From the NCBI GenBank assembly GCA_963827085.1, contig CAWGZY010000003.1, positions 992,001-1,056,000 on the forward strand: 64,000 nucleotides of DNA. The letters are read 5' to 3'. Both the position numbers and the translations under genes were made by a program. This stretch comes from JAGVPT01 sp963827085. GTDB taxonomy: Bacteria; Bacteroidota; Ignavibacteria; UBA10030; UBA8401. Below, piece after piece: positions 16,995-25,479 of this stretch; position 1 is the stretch's first letter, and each line of letters opens with the position of its first letter. Below the pieces are notes generated by a model that made no database searches, had not been told where the DNA came from, and worked only from the letters and a program-made list of their open reading frames with translations.

Positions 16995-18011
16995 TCACGC
17001 TATGCTTCTGCCGATCGCCTCGGCAATAATACGCACCTGCCTCATTAACTCGTCGAATTGTTCGGGGAATAACGATTGCGCCCCGTCCGATTTCGCATGG
17101 TCGGGGTCGTTGTGGACCTCGACCATGATCGCGTCTGCACCGGCGGCTACCGCTGCGCGGGCCATCGGCGTCACTTTATCCCGAATGCCGATGCCATGCG
17201 ACGGGTCCGCGACAACGGGTAAATGACTTTTCGCATGGATCACCGGTATTGCACTGATGTCCATCGTATTGCGCGTCGCAGTCTCGAATGTACGGATGCC
17301 GCGCTCGCACAGGATCACCCGCTTGTTGCCCCCCGAAAGAACATACTCCGCCGACATCAGCCATTCTTCAATCGTCGCCGACAAACCGCGCTTCAGCATC
17401 ACAGGTTTCTGCGATTTACCGAGTTCTTTCAGAAAGGTATAGTTTTGCATGTTGCGTGCGCCGATTTGAAGCACGTCCGCATAGTTCTCGACAAGCCCCA
17501 TCTGGTTGGAGTCCATCACTTCGGTAATGACAAGCAATCCGTATTCGTCGGCCGCGCGCCGCATCAGCTTCAGCCCTTCTTCACCCATGCCCTGGAATGA
17601 ATACGGCGACGTGCGCGGCTTGAATCCTCCACCACGGAGAAACTTTGCTCCGTGCGCTGCCACATGTTTCGCGATGGCGAAGATTTGTTGTTCACTTTCT
17701 ATCGAACAGGGTCCCGCCATGACAACAACTTCCTTTCCCCCTATCTTCACTCCTTTGATATCGAAAACCGAGTTCTCGGGATGGAATGAGCGGCTTGCGA
17801 GTTTGAACGGGTCGGTGATGCGGTACACATGTGCCACGCCCGGCAGAAGTTCCAACTGCCGCGTATCGAAATCCGGCTTTACGCCGATCGCCCCAAGCAC
17901 AGTCTGATTAATGCCCGTCGAACGATGAACATCGAACCCATAATCGTGAAGCACTTTGATGATGCGTTCTACGTCAGGTTCTGTGGCATGCTGCTCTAGT
18001 ACGACAACCAT
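16995..18011 (-). CDS. aroF: 3-deoxy-7-phosphoheptulonate (DAHP) synthase, AroF type I-beta with ferredoxin-like regulatory domain
   Basis: 338 aa. First step of the shikimate pathway: PEP + erythrose 4-phosphate to DAHP. Residues 1-70 are the ferredoxin-like regulatory domain seen in the Thermotoga-type enzymes (MVVVLEQHATEPDVERIIKV). The catalytic barrel starts with VVMAGPCSIESEQQIF (about 95-110), then RGGGFKPRTSPYSFQGMGEE, and ends with VVADPSHGIGIRDKV and IMVEVHNDPDHAKSDG. The regulatory domain usually gives inhibition by tyrosine or phenylalanine. Lies upstream of tyrA. Confidence 0.94.
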   Translation of the reverse strand: MVVVLEQHATEPDVERIIKVLHDYGFDVHRSTGINQTVLGAIGVKPDFDTRQLELLPGVAHVYRITDPFKLASRSFHPENSVFDIKGVKIGGKEVVVMAGPCSIESEQQIFAIAKHVAAHGAKFLRGGGFKPRTSPYSFQGMGEEGLKLMRRAADEYGLLVITEVMDSNQMGLVENYADVLQIGARNMQNYTFLKELGKSQKPVMLKRGLSATIEEWLMSAEYVLSGGNKRVILCERGIRTFETATRNTMDISAIPVIHAKSHLPVVADPSHGIGIRDKVTPMARAAVAAGADAIMVEVHNDPDHAKSDGAQSLFPEQFDELMRQVRIIAEAIGRSIA

Positions 18012-18065
18012 TGAGTATCCTTTGATAGTGATGAAATGAAAATCTCTGCGCTTTTCAATGAATTG

Positions 18066-18546
18066 GAATTCAGGAGACAGAATACAGGAGACAGAATTCA
18101 GAAGTGTTTAATCTGAATAGCGCTTGAATACGCATGAAGGAGTTTACTGACTTCTTCGGCGGTTTTCTCAAGTTCCTTCGTTTCTCCGTAGTGCAAGTCT
18201 TCCGATAAGATGAGATAATACCTGCATTCTTCTAATGAGCCTTGCGCAATATTCATGAATCTAATTTTGTCCGCATTTTCCCTTTTTCTTAAATCCTTCT
18301 GCAATATTCGCAGCCACGGAAACGGCAGACCGTCTCATCTGCGACATTAATCCGTATGTTTCTTCTGCATGAAAGTTTTCTGTGAATGAGTAAATTCTCA
18401 GCACAAATCTATGTGCTTTCTGCCAAACAATGAGTTCTTTGAAGCTTGCCGCACCCCTTGTATCCATGACTTTTTCCCCCAATGCTTGTATTCAGTATTC
18501 TTTCTCCTGTCTCCCGTATTCTGTCTCCTGAATTCTATATTCTCCC
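18066..18546 (-). mobile_element. Candidate mobile cassette 1: inverted arrays around a four-helix-bundle gene
   Basis: Left array 18066-18102 begins GAATTCAGGAGACAGAATAC on the plus strand. The right array (18488-18546) contains the same 20-mer on the minus strand. Both have a 7/14-nt step. Between them lies only the four-helix-bundle gene, whose stop codon falls inside the left array. No transposase is encoded. The same plan is seen at 49328-49839. Confidence 0.5.
18098..18467 (-). pseudogene. Four-helix-bundle protein (S23 / 23S rRNA IVS family), frameshifted
   Basis: About 122 aa if repaired. The first part reads FKELIVWQKAHRFVLRIYSF and SVAANIAEGFKKKGK; the second ADKIRFMNIAQGSLEECRYY and LILSEDLHYG. 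They join exactly if one base (A at about 18275, T on the coding strand) is removed after GKGK-type codons, so the gene has a +1 insertion or a sequence error. ATG at 18465-18467 is preceded by GGGGGA, a good ribosome site. The family is small helical proteins encoded in 23S rRNA intervening sequences and elsewhere, related to the Avd proteins of diversity-generating retroelements; the molecular role is unclear. Confidence 0.72.
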
Positions 18547-18549
18547 CCC

Positions 18550-19362
18550 TCATTCATACCTGTCCAACTTAAAGCTCTCCCCGAGATAGAGTTTCCGTGC
18601 CTGAGGATCGTTCGCAAGAGACTCGGCCGTTCCCGCTTTCAGTATCTTCCCCTCAAACAGCAGATATGACCTGTCGGTGATAGAAAGCGTTTCGTGGACG
18701 TTATGGTCGGTGATCAGCACGCCGATGCCCCGCGAGCGAAGGCCGGTCACGATCCTCATAATCTCTTCGACGGCAATGGGATCGATGCCGGCAAACGGTT
18801 CATCCAGCAGAATAAATTTCGGGTCAGTAGCCAGCGCACGGGCGATTTCCGTCCTTCGCCGCTCACCGCCGGACAGAACGTAGCCTTTGCTTTTCGACAA
18901 ATGCGTCAGACCAAATTCCCCGAGCAATGTATCACATCGCTCGGCCTGTTCCGCGGTCGACAGTTTCGTCATCTGCAAGACAGCGAGGACATTTTCCCTC
19001 ACGGTCATAGTCCGAAAAACCGACGGTTCCTGCGGAAGGTACCCTATCCCGGCATGCGCGCGCTTGTACATCGGGAGGCGGGTGATATCCTTTTCCTCAA
19101 GATAGACATGCCCTCCGTTCGGCCGGATCATCCCAACGATCATGTAAAATGTGGTCGTTTTTCCCGCGCCGTTAGGGCCGAGTAAACCGACAATTTCTCC
19201 CTGCTTCACCTCCACCGAAACGTCTTTTACGACTGCACGCTTCTTATATAATTTCACCAGATTCTCGGCGCGAAGAACAATGCCATTATTATTCGACGCA
19301 GAGCCGGAGTTCTGTGGCGATTCAGCGCCAGGGTCAATAAAGCCGGGTTGTGTTTCCGTCAT
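18550..19362 (-). CDS. lptB: LPS export ABC transporter ATP-binding protein LptB
   Basis: 270 aa. LptB drives LPS extraction from the inner membrane with LptFG and LptC. After a 28-residue N-terminal extension rich in N, S and G: Walker A LLGPNGAGKTTTFYMIVG (about 60-77), Q-loop GIGYLPQEPSVFR, signature LSGGERRRTEIARALA, Walker B FILLDEPFAGIDPIAVEEI, H-loop LITDHNVHETL. These are typical of LptB rather than of LivG-type ATPases. It overlaps the lptA-like gene by 4 bp. lptF/lptG are not in the window. Confidence 0.95.
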   Translation of the reverse strand: MTETQPGFIDPGAESPQNSGSASNNNGIVLRAENLVKLYKKRAVVKDVSVEVKQGEIVGLLGPNGAGKTTTFYMIVGMIRPNGGHVYLEEKDITRLPMYKRAHAGIGYLPQEPSVFRTMTVRENVLAVLQMTKLSTAEQAERCDTLLGEFGLTHLSKSKGYVLSGGERRRTEIARALATDPKFILLDEPFAGIDPIAVEEIMRIVTGLRSRGIGVLITDHNVHETLSITDRSYLLFEGKILKAGTAESLANDPQARKLYLGESFKLDRYE

Positions 19363-20684
19363 AAGTTCTTCAGACTAGGAAAAATGGATTTCAGCGTCGG
19401 ACGGTCTGTCCTCAGATCGAAGCCGTCGAGATTATACTTGGTCTCGTTTTTCATCACCATATTATCGGGATAATACGTCCCCTCGATGCCTCTCACGATG
19501 CGAATCACGTCGATTTTCCCATCAATGAATGTCATTGTAATCACATCGCCGCTCGTTCTATTGACGCCGTTCGGGGATTTCCCGTCGTACAAATAGTATA
19601 AGCTGATGGCATTTTGGTCCACTGCCATCTCGTGAAGTTTATCGTCTTGGAAAAACATTTCAATCTTCCTTCCCGTCAGCTGGTTATAGCGCGCAGGATA
19701 CGCACTATCGCTGAGCGAAAGGGCAAATGTTCTGTTGCGTATGACGGCATGTTGCAATTTATTGTGCGACATAAATAACGTAATCGAATCGCCGGAAGCC
19801 TGGTTGTCATCGTACCACACAACAGGCTCCTGGCGCAGTTCCATGTATTGCTTCCGTGTAAAATACCTCGCCCACCCGCACCGGACTGAAAGTGGCCCGC
19901 GTGCCATCGCAACGCTGTCCGTGGCGATCAATTTTTTTGTCGAATCGTCGTACGATTCCATCAGAATGCTTTTGACGACGAGCGTGTCAATTTCTCCCTT
20001 CGATGACGTATCAATCTGCATGAGACGGGGCTGCTCGGTGATCCGTGTGTACCGCGTCTCGTCAAAATGCTCCAGATAGTCGCCGAACAGCCGGACATTA
20101 TTGTCGGAGTTGATGACTTTCACGTGATGAATGGCAATCGACTCTCTCTCCTTCTCAAGGTAGGTCAATTCATCGCTGAAGATGGTAGTTGTCGAATCGA
20201 TCACATGGACGTGCGAATGAAAGAACGACTTTTTTTCTTCTGTGAAATAGGTTCCCGAATCGGCCAGCAGGATAACATGGGTCGTTTCAAGCCGGACGCC
20301 ATCTTCGCAAACGGCTTTTTTAGTGTTGCCATAATAGGTTCCCTGCTTTGCCGTCAACGTTACCGTGTCCCGGAGAACCCTCACTCTGCCGATCAATTCA
20401 ACCACGTTTTTTGCAAGGTGTTGAACAGCCCGGTCGCACCAGACCAGTACGTTGCCTTGCACAAAATGAACGTTGCCGGTGCATTCGCGGATATCCTCGC
20501 CGTTCACGTTCTTGCCTGCAAACACGTCCGCATGCTTCAATATGATGTCATCCTTCCCCTGCCCGAGCACGTGCCCATTCAAAAGGAGAACAATCATAAA
20601 ACACAGACCGGCGCATCTCGATCCATTCTCCAACGGGAGCGCAACCAGGAACCGGCTCCCTCTTTTAACTCTTGTCCGTGTCAT
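19359..20684 (-). CDS. LptA/OstA-like periplasmic LPS transport protein
   Basis: 441 aa. N-terminal hydrophobic stretch (about residues 25-42, LCFMIVLLLNGHVLGQG) is a signal sequence. The rest is built of OstA/LptA-type beta-jellyroll repeats: ILKHADVFAGKNVNGEDIRE, NVHFVQGNVLVWCDRAVQHL, GRVRVLRDTVTLTAKQGTYY. It is more than twice as long as E. coli LptA, in keeping with the longer OstA-like proteins of this phylum. Placed between lptC and lptB, so it very likely bridges the periplasm for LPS. Confidence 0.85.
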   Translation of the reverse strand: MTRTRVKRGSRFLVALPLENGSRCAGLCFMIVLLLNGHVLGQGKDDIILKHADVFAGKNVNGEDIRECTGNVHFVQGNVLVWCDRAVQHLAKNVVELIGRVRVLRDTVTLTAKQGTYYGNTKKAVCEDGVRLETTHVILLADSGTYFTEEKKSFFHSHVHVIDSTTTIFSDELTYLEKERESIAIHHVKVINSDNNVRLFGDYLEHFDETRYTRITEQPRLMQIDTSSKGEIDTLVVKSILMESYDDSTKKLIATDSVAMARGPLSVRCGWARYFTRKQYMELRQEPVVWYDDNQASGDSITLFMSHNKLQHAVIRNRTFALSLSDSAYPARYNQLTGRKIEMFFQDDKLHEMAVDQNAISLYYLYDGKSPNGVNRTSGDVITMTFIDGKIDVIRIVRGIEGTYYPDNMVMKNETKYNLDGFDLRTDRPTLKSIFPSLKNL

Positions 20685-20693
20685 AGCACCGAG

Positions 20694-21233
20694 CTATTGT
20701 TGTTTCGCCGTCCCAGTGACCTTGAAGATTTTGTAATTCTTCAGGCTCTGGTCGGACTCGAATCCGTGCCCCTGCAGAGTCTCTTTGGGGGAAGTGATTG
20801 TGACGAAATCATCTGAATGAACGAGTTGGCGCCGGTTATCCCAGTACAGTTTTTCCGTTTCAACAACGACGCCGCTGTCCGACACCACCACGACATTCCC
20901 GTCTGCTTCAAGGTTGTTCGTCGCCTCGTCGACTTTGCCCGTTCGCGAGGTGAGGACCGACGAGTGAACTCCGTGCTCGTCAAAGAAATCGACATGGACT
21001 CCGCTGTCGAGAAGCGTCTGTTTTGTCGCTTCGTAGGCAGCAATGTGTCCCGCTTTCAAAATTGCCTTGACGATGCCGGAATCGGTAAAGGTGACGGTGG
21101 TAATCCAGCTCTCCTGAGAAGGAAGCGCTGCACCGGAGACTCCTCCGAGAACGGAGGGTTTGATTTTCTCTTCACAACCGTTGGAAAACAACACAACGCA
21201 TGCAGCGAGTAAAGCGATGTGCCTTGTTACCAC
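20694..21233 (-). CDS. lptC: LptC-like lipoprotein of the LPS export system
   Basis: 179 aa. Starts at GTG 21233, 1 bp after the kdsD stop. A lipoprotein signal LLAACVVLFSNGCEEK puts the lipidated cysteine at about residue 19. The remainder fits the LptC/YrbK fold (HIAAYEATKQTLLDSGVHVD, TSRTGKVDEATNNLEADGNV). E. coli LptC is membrane-anchored; a lipidated form is common in this phylum. Sits 9 bp before the lptA-like gene. Confidence 0.85.
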   Translation of the reverse strand: MVTRHIALLAACVVLFSNGCEEKIKPSVLGGVSGAALPSQESWITTVTFTDSGIVKAILKAGHIAAYEATKQTLLDSGVHVDFFDEHGVHSSVLTSRTGKVDEATNNLEADGNVVVVSDSGVVVETEKLYWDNRRQLVHSDDFVTITSPKETLQGHGFESDQSLKNYKIFKVTGTAKQQ

Positions 21234-21234
21234 G

Positions 21235-22224
21235 TCATCCTCGATCCTGTGTCGCCAGGCCGGCTTTCACCAGCTCGTGAATATGCACCATGCCGACAGG
21301 CCGGTGTTCCTTGTCGACGATAATCAATTGCGTAATCTTGAATCTTTCCATTTCCTGAAGAGCCGCTGCAGCAAGCGCACCGAACAAGATCGTTTTGGGA
21401 TTCTGCGTCATCACCTGCTCGGCAGTAACACCGGAAACATTGGTCATTTTTTGCAGAAGCCTTCGGAGGTCGCCGTCGGTGATAACACCGCGGAGAATTC
21501 CCTCGTCGTCGACCACGCACGTGGCACCTAACCGTTTGGTGGTCATTTCAAGGATTGTATCTTTCAGGCTTGTGGTGAGCGAAACTTTCGGGACCAGCGT
21601 TCCAGCGGTCATCAGTTCTTCGATCTTCAGAAGGAGGCGCTTGCCAAGATTTCCGCCCGGATGAAACAATGCAAAGTCTTCCTTGCTGAAATTTCTTTTT
21701 TCCAGCAGCGTGATGGCCAGAGCATCCCCCATTGCCAGTGCGGCAGTCGTCGAGGATGTCGGGGCCAAATCGTGCGGGCAGGCCTCTTCTTCTACTGTAA
21801 CGTCGAGGACAACGTCCGACTCGCGCGCGATTGACGAATTCATGCGGCCGAGCACCGCAATAATCGGCACCTCAATCCGTTTGAACATCGGGATCAGCTG
21901 GCAAATCTCCTGCGTCTCGCCGCTTTTCGACAGACACACCACGACGTCTTCCCGCCGCACCATCCCCAGGTCGCCGTGGACAGCATCCGACGGATGGAGA
22001 AAAATCGCGGGGGTGCCGGTCGAGTTCATCGTCGCAACAATCTTACGCGCGATGATCCCCGATTTTCCCATACCCGTAACGACTATTCGTCCTTTAGCTT
22101 CAAAAATTATCCGGACGGCCCGTTCGAACGAAGCATCGATTTTGTCGACAAGCGCGGCGACCGACTGCGCTTCGATGCGAATGACCTGCTTCCCCTTTTC
22201 GATTTCAAACGATTGAGTGCTCAT
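21235..22224 (-). CDS. kdsD: Arabinose-5-phosphate isomerase (KdsD/KpsF/GutQ family)
   Basis: 329 aa. Interconverts ribulose 5-phosphate and arabinose 5-phosphate, the first step of KDO synthesis. SIS domain at about 30-180 with VTGMGKSGIIARKIVATMNS, HPSDAVHGDLGMV and CLSKSGETQEI; LAPTSSTTAALAMGDALAI; then two CBS domains at about 205-325 (ELMTAGTLVPKVSLTTSLKD; EQVMTQNPKTILFGALAAAA). Length typical. Overlaps the upstream unknown gene by 4 bp and sits with kdsA and lpt genes. Confidence 0.95.
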   Translation of the reverse strand: MSTQSFEIEKGKQVIRIEAQSVAALVDKIDASFERAVRIIFEAKGRIVVTGMGKSGIIARKIVATMNSTGTPAIFLHPSDAVHGDLGMVRREDVVVCLSKSGETQEICQLIPMFKRIEVPIIAVLGRMNSSIARESDVVLDVTVEEEACPHDLAPTSSTTAALAMGDALAITLLEKRNFSKEDFALFHPGGNLGKRLLLKIEELMTAGTLVPKVSLTTSLKDTILEMTTKRLGATCVVDDEGILRGVITDGDLRRLLQKMTNVSGVTAEQVMTQNPKTILFGALAAAALQEMERFKITQLIIVDKEHRPVGMVHIHELVKAGLATQDRG

Positions 22225-23003
22225 TTTTTAAAAAATGAAAAAACCTTATCGACGAAAGTTGTTTTTTTTGAACCCGGCAGAACGATCCTGCCGAGGTCAA
22301 TTTTTTTTCTTAGTTTATTGTACTGTACAAAGGCAGCTCCGAGGTCTTGATCGGAGAACGTATCAAGCTGCCGGAAAAAATTTTCGGCTGCGAGAGCGGT
22401 CTTAGGGTCGCGAATATTTTTGTGAAGCATCAGAGCGTTGTGAAAATTCGTCACCGGAATGAGATGATTCACTCCGTCGAGTGCGTCAAAGATCCACAGC
22501 CTTTTATCGACAGCGCACACCGCCAGCGTCGCATCCTCTCCGGTTTCTCTCCGGATCACGACCTCGCGGAGGGCCGAGCCGCAAGCCGGGCATGGCTGTG
22601 TTGGAGACCACAAAGAAAAATTCCATCGCCGCCGTACTGAAATATTTTGCGGGACCGTATCGTCCTTCAGGCTGACGATTTCATATTCAAGCTGGTCTTC
22701 GAACAACTCCCGCAGCGTTGCAGAGATGCTCGCGTTCTCTGCTTCGATCACTCCGTACGCAAATACTTGCGGCAGCGGCGATTCAATATCGGGGTGAACA
22801 TCTCTCTTCGCCAGGATATAATTTCCCGCCCCCCGCCGCCCTTCACCAACAACAACCCATTCCGAAATATATTTGCGATACTCGTTGTAGCCGGACCGTG
22901 CTGCAGGGAGAAGCCAGAGCAGTGTTTCGCGTTCAAACGCCGTCAACGGGCGGGGAAAAAGCGCCTGTTGTCCGTTGTGAGGAGAACCGTAACTCACGAC
23001 CAT
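22221..23003 (-). CDS. Conserved-looking protein of unknown function in the KDO operon
   Basis: 260 aa, not recognised. It has no signal peptide or membrane segment. Residues about 131-165 could be a half zinc ribbon: CPACGSALREVVIRRETG followed by LAVCAVDKRLWIFD. The C-terminus is basic and helical (KLRKKIDLGRIVLPGSKKTT). It overlaps kdsD by 4 bp at its end and kdsA by 10 bp at its start, so its place between the two KDO genes is fixed by coupling. A role in KDO or LPS synthesis, or its control, is inferred from position only. Confidence 0.7.
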   Translation of the reverse strand: MVVSYGSPHNGQQALFPRPLTAFERETLLWLLPAARSGYNEYRKYISEWVVVGEGRRGAGNYILAKRDVHPDIESPLPQVFAYGVIEAENASISATLRELFEDQLEYEIVSLKDDTVPQNISVRRRWNFSLWSPTQPCPACGSALREVVIRRETGEDATLAVCAVDKRLWIFDALDGVNHLIPVTNFHNALMLHKNIRDPKTALAAENFFRQLDTFSDQDLGAAFVQYNKLRKKIDLGRIVLPGSKKTTFVDKVFSFFKK

Positions 23004-23824
23004 CCATTCTTTTTAACAAGGGAATCGATTGCCTTCGCCTGGAGTAATAGTTCTTCAAGGCGCGAGAGCGGAAGCTGGCTTGCCGCATCGCTGAGGGCTT
23101 TGGCGGGGTCAGGATGGGTTTCGATGAACAGGCCGTCGATTCCAACCGCAACGCCTCCCCGCACAATGGGAAAAATATATTGCGGCTGTCCGCCGCTCTT
23201 CCCGTTGTCATTGCCGGGAAGCTGCACAGAATGCGTTGCATCCAAAATGACAGGGTAACCGAACGAACGCATCACCGGCAAGCCGCGCATATCAACGACG
23301 AGATTGTGGTAGCCAAACGTCGCACCCCGTTCAGTTACGAGAATTTTTTCATTCTTCGTTGAAGCGACTTTTTGGACAGGATGGATCATATCCTCGGGGG
23401 CGAGAAACTGCCCTTTCTTGATATTCACCGCTTTGCCGGTATTTCCGGCGGCGATCAATAAATCGGTTTGGCGGCAGAGAAATGCGGGAATCTGGATAAC
23501 GTCTGCAACGTGCGCAACGGCACGCACTTCTTCCACCGTGTGGACATCCGTAAGGATCGGAATTCTTAACTCCTTGCTCACTTCTGCCAAAATCTTAAGC
23601 GCTTCGTCAATGCCGATACTCGTAAAACCGCTTACGCTTGTCCGATTTGCTTTTTTATAGGAAGATTTGAAAATGAACGGTACACCAAGCCGCGATGTGA
23701 TCTCCTTGATCCTTTCAGCCGTCGAGAAGATCATGTCTCTATTTTCAACGACGCATGGACCGGCAATCAACACCAAAGGATTGCCTCCACCGACGGAAAT
23801 TGTAGAAATAGTTACCGTTTTCAT
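22994..23824 (-). CDS. kdsA: 3-deoxy-8-phosphooctulonate synthase KdsA
   Basis: 276 aa. PEP + arabinose 5-phosphate to KDO 8-phosphate. Family marks: LVLIAGPCVVENRDMIF (about 13-29), FKSSYKKANRTSVSGFTSIG, TDVHTVEEV, DVIQIPAFLCRQTDLLIAAG, VNIKKGQFLAPEDMIHPVQK, and FVIDATHSVQ-like VILDATHSVQLPG. The N in KKANRT and overall pattern fit the metal-free or metal-dependent forms equally; I do not decide. First gene of the KDO/Lpt operon. Confidence 0.96.
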   Translation of the reverse strand: MKTVTISTISVGGGNPLVLIAGPCVVENRDMIFSTAERIKEITSRLGVPFIFKSSYKKANRTSVSGFTSIGIDEALKILAEVSKELRIPILTDVHTVEEVRAVAHVADVIQIPAFLCRQTDLLIAAGNTGKAVNIKKGQFLAPEDMIHPVQKVASTKNEKILVTERGATFGYHNLVVDMRGLPVMRSFGYPVILDATHSVQLPGNDNGKSGGQPQYIFPIVRGGVAVGIDGLFIETHPDPAKALSDAASQLPLSRLEELLLQAKAIDSLVKKNGWS

Positions 23825-23931
23825 AAATTTTCACTAACAAAATAGCAATCTTTTCAGGGAAAGTAAAGGTGAATAAGGGCCGGGGATTTGATCGGATTCG
23901 GAAGGCTTACAGGTAAAAATCTTTCAGTTTC

Positions 23932-25470
23932 TTACACTCCGGCAACATCCAGCAAGACAAAAAAGAGAGAACCTCCGATTGCACACGCCCAGTTTACTGC
24001 ATCGTTATCCATCCAACGCACGCCGCCGACGAGCTGCGCGGGACATCCGCAATGAATAGACCGCTCGGTCATTTTTCCGCACACATCACACCGATAGTTC
24101 GCCTGGACGGTCGCCCCGAGCAGACTGTCAACAAGAGAACCTGCGACACCCGAGATTATGATCAGGATAAAGAGAGAACGAACTGCGCTGCCGGACATCC
24201 AGAAATTACCGCTAAGGGCGATGAGAAATGCACCAAGCGCGCCGCCGGCCAGACCAACGAAAGACACAGCCCCGCTCGTTCCGGTTTCAACTTTCTTTAG
24301 TGTGATAATCGAACGCGGAGAACTTTTTGCCAGCAGACCGAGTTCCGTCCCCCACGTGTCCGCTGTGACTGCCGCAAGCGAAGCGAGGTAGATATAATAC
24401 CACACATCGTATTCAGGAAAGAAGTACCAGCAGAGCATCATGATTCCGGCAACGCCGCCGTTGGCTGCAACCTGCCCTGCATCACGCGTATCGGTCTTTT
24501 CAAACATCAATTGGTACGCTGCTTTTCGTTTCTTGCCGAATTTTGAAAGTCCGCTCGACAGAAGAAAGAAAGCCAGAATCGGGACGGTCCACTGCCATCC
24601 TCCCAGTCCAAAAATGATCGATGCAAGTATAAACGTTCCGACACTTCCGCTCGACGACAAGAAACGAAGAGAGAACGACGCCGCAGCAAAAATGGCCGCA
24701 AGGGCAAATCCGACAAAGAATTGTTCACAATGATGGTGCGGAAGCGGAACGAGAAAGAAGTAGAGGACAAATGCTGTCGAAAGTGGGATCGTAAGATTAT
24801 CCAACCCCTTAGAAGAAATAGCCTCCCACGCCGTGGCGAAGAACGATACAGCGAGGGCGATCAAGCCGGCGAGTACCGTGCGGGAACAATTCGGAAAGAA
24901 GTTAAACGCGAGAATTCCGTTGAGGCCTAAGGAACTGTAAAGAAGAAAAGCAACCACCAAAAATGTCGTGGCAAACATCGCCGCTGAACCTTCGAGAGAT
25001 TTCTTGTCGCTCGTGAGATAATAGACGTGCGGCGAAGTAAGGTTTTCCCCGACAATTGCGGCGGCCGCATCGCTGAATCCCAGCACAAGTATGGAGATAG
25101 AAATAATCTGCGGAATGGTATCCCAGCAGAGAAGAACAAGTATTAAGAACGAGAGCGGGTAATAGACTGTGCCGTACGAGCGCCTGTTCGTACCGTGCAT
25201 CCCTTTCAATAAACCGAGTTCTATGGCCGTAAAATTGACAGTGATAAAGATAACGGCGAGGAGAATAGCAGGGATGCCTGAATTGAAAATCTTTGGCGCA
25301 AAAAAGATGAGAACGCCGGTGGAGATATGGACGAGCTTCCGTGTGACTTCCGGCGACCAATGGAGCGCCTTCCTTACAAGCTCAGCCACAACGATGAATG
25401 CTGCCAATCCAATAACCAGAAGAGAGAAATATATCCACTCGGAATTCGACGGCGGGGAAAGGAGATGCAT
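23932..25470 (-). CDS. Fusion of phytol kinase (VTE5/dolichol kinase-like) and DUF92 (VTE6-like)
   Basis: 512 aa, about 12-14 membrane segments. Residues 1-235 match the CTP-dependent polyprenol/phytol kinase family: VTRKLVHISTGVLIFFAPKI, LGFSDAAAAIVGENL, KSLEGSAAMFATTFLV. Residues about 240-512 are DUF92/TMEM19, the family of the plant phytyl-phosphate kinase VTE6: GSVGTFILASIIFGLGGWQW, DTRDAGQVAANGGVAGIMML, AAVTADTWGTELGLL. Together these would convert phytol or another isoprenoid alcohol to its diphosphate in one membrane protein. A CxxC pair (CDVCGKMTERSIHCGCPA) lies near the C-terminus. Substrate is inferred from the families. Confidence 0.85.
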   Translation of the reverse strand: MHLLSPPSNSEWIYFSLLVIGLAAFIVVAELVRKALHWSPEVTRKLVHISTGVLIFFAPKIFNSGIPAILLAVIFITVNFTAIELGLLKGMHGTNRRSYGTVYYPLSFLILVLLCWDTIPQIISISILVLGFSDAAAAIVGENLTSPHVYYLTSDKKSLEGSAAMFATTFLVVAFLLYSSLGLNGILAFNFFPNCSRTVLAGLIALAVSFFATAWEAISSKGLDNLTIPLSTAFVLYFFLVPLPHHHCEQFFVGFALAAIFAAASFSLRFLSSSGSVGTFILASIIFGLGGWQWTVPILAFFLLSSGLSKFGKKRKAAYQLMFEKTDTRDAGQVAANGGVAGIMMLCWYFFPEYDVWYYIYLASLAAVTADTWGTELGLLAKSSPRSIITLKKVETGTSGAVSFVGLAGGALGAFLIALSGNFWMSGSAVRSLFILIIISGVAGSLVDSLLGATVQANYRCDVCGKMTERSIHCGCPAQLVGGVRWMDNDAVNWACAIGGSLFFVLLDVAGV

Positions 25471-25479
25471 GAGCGGCCG

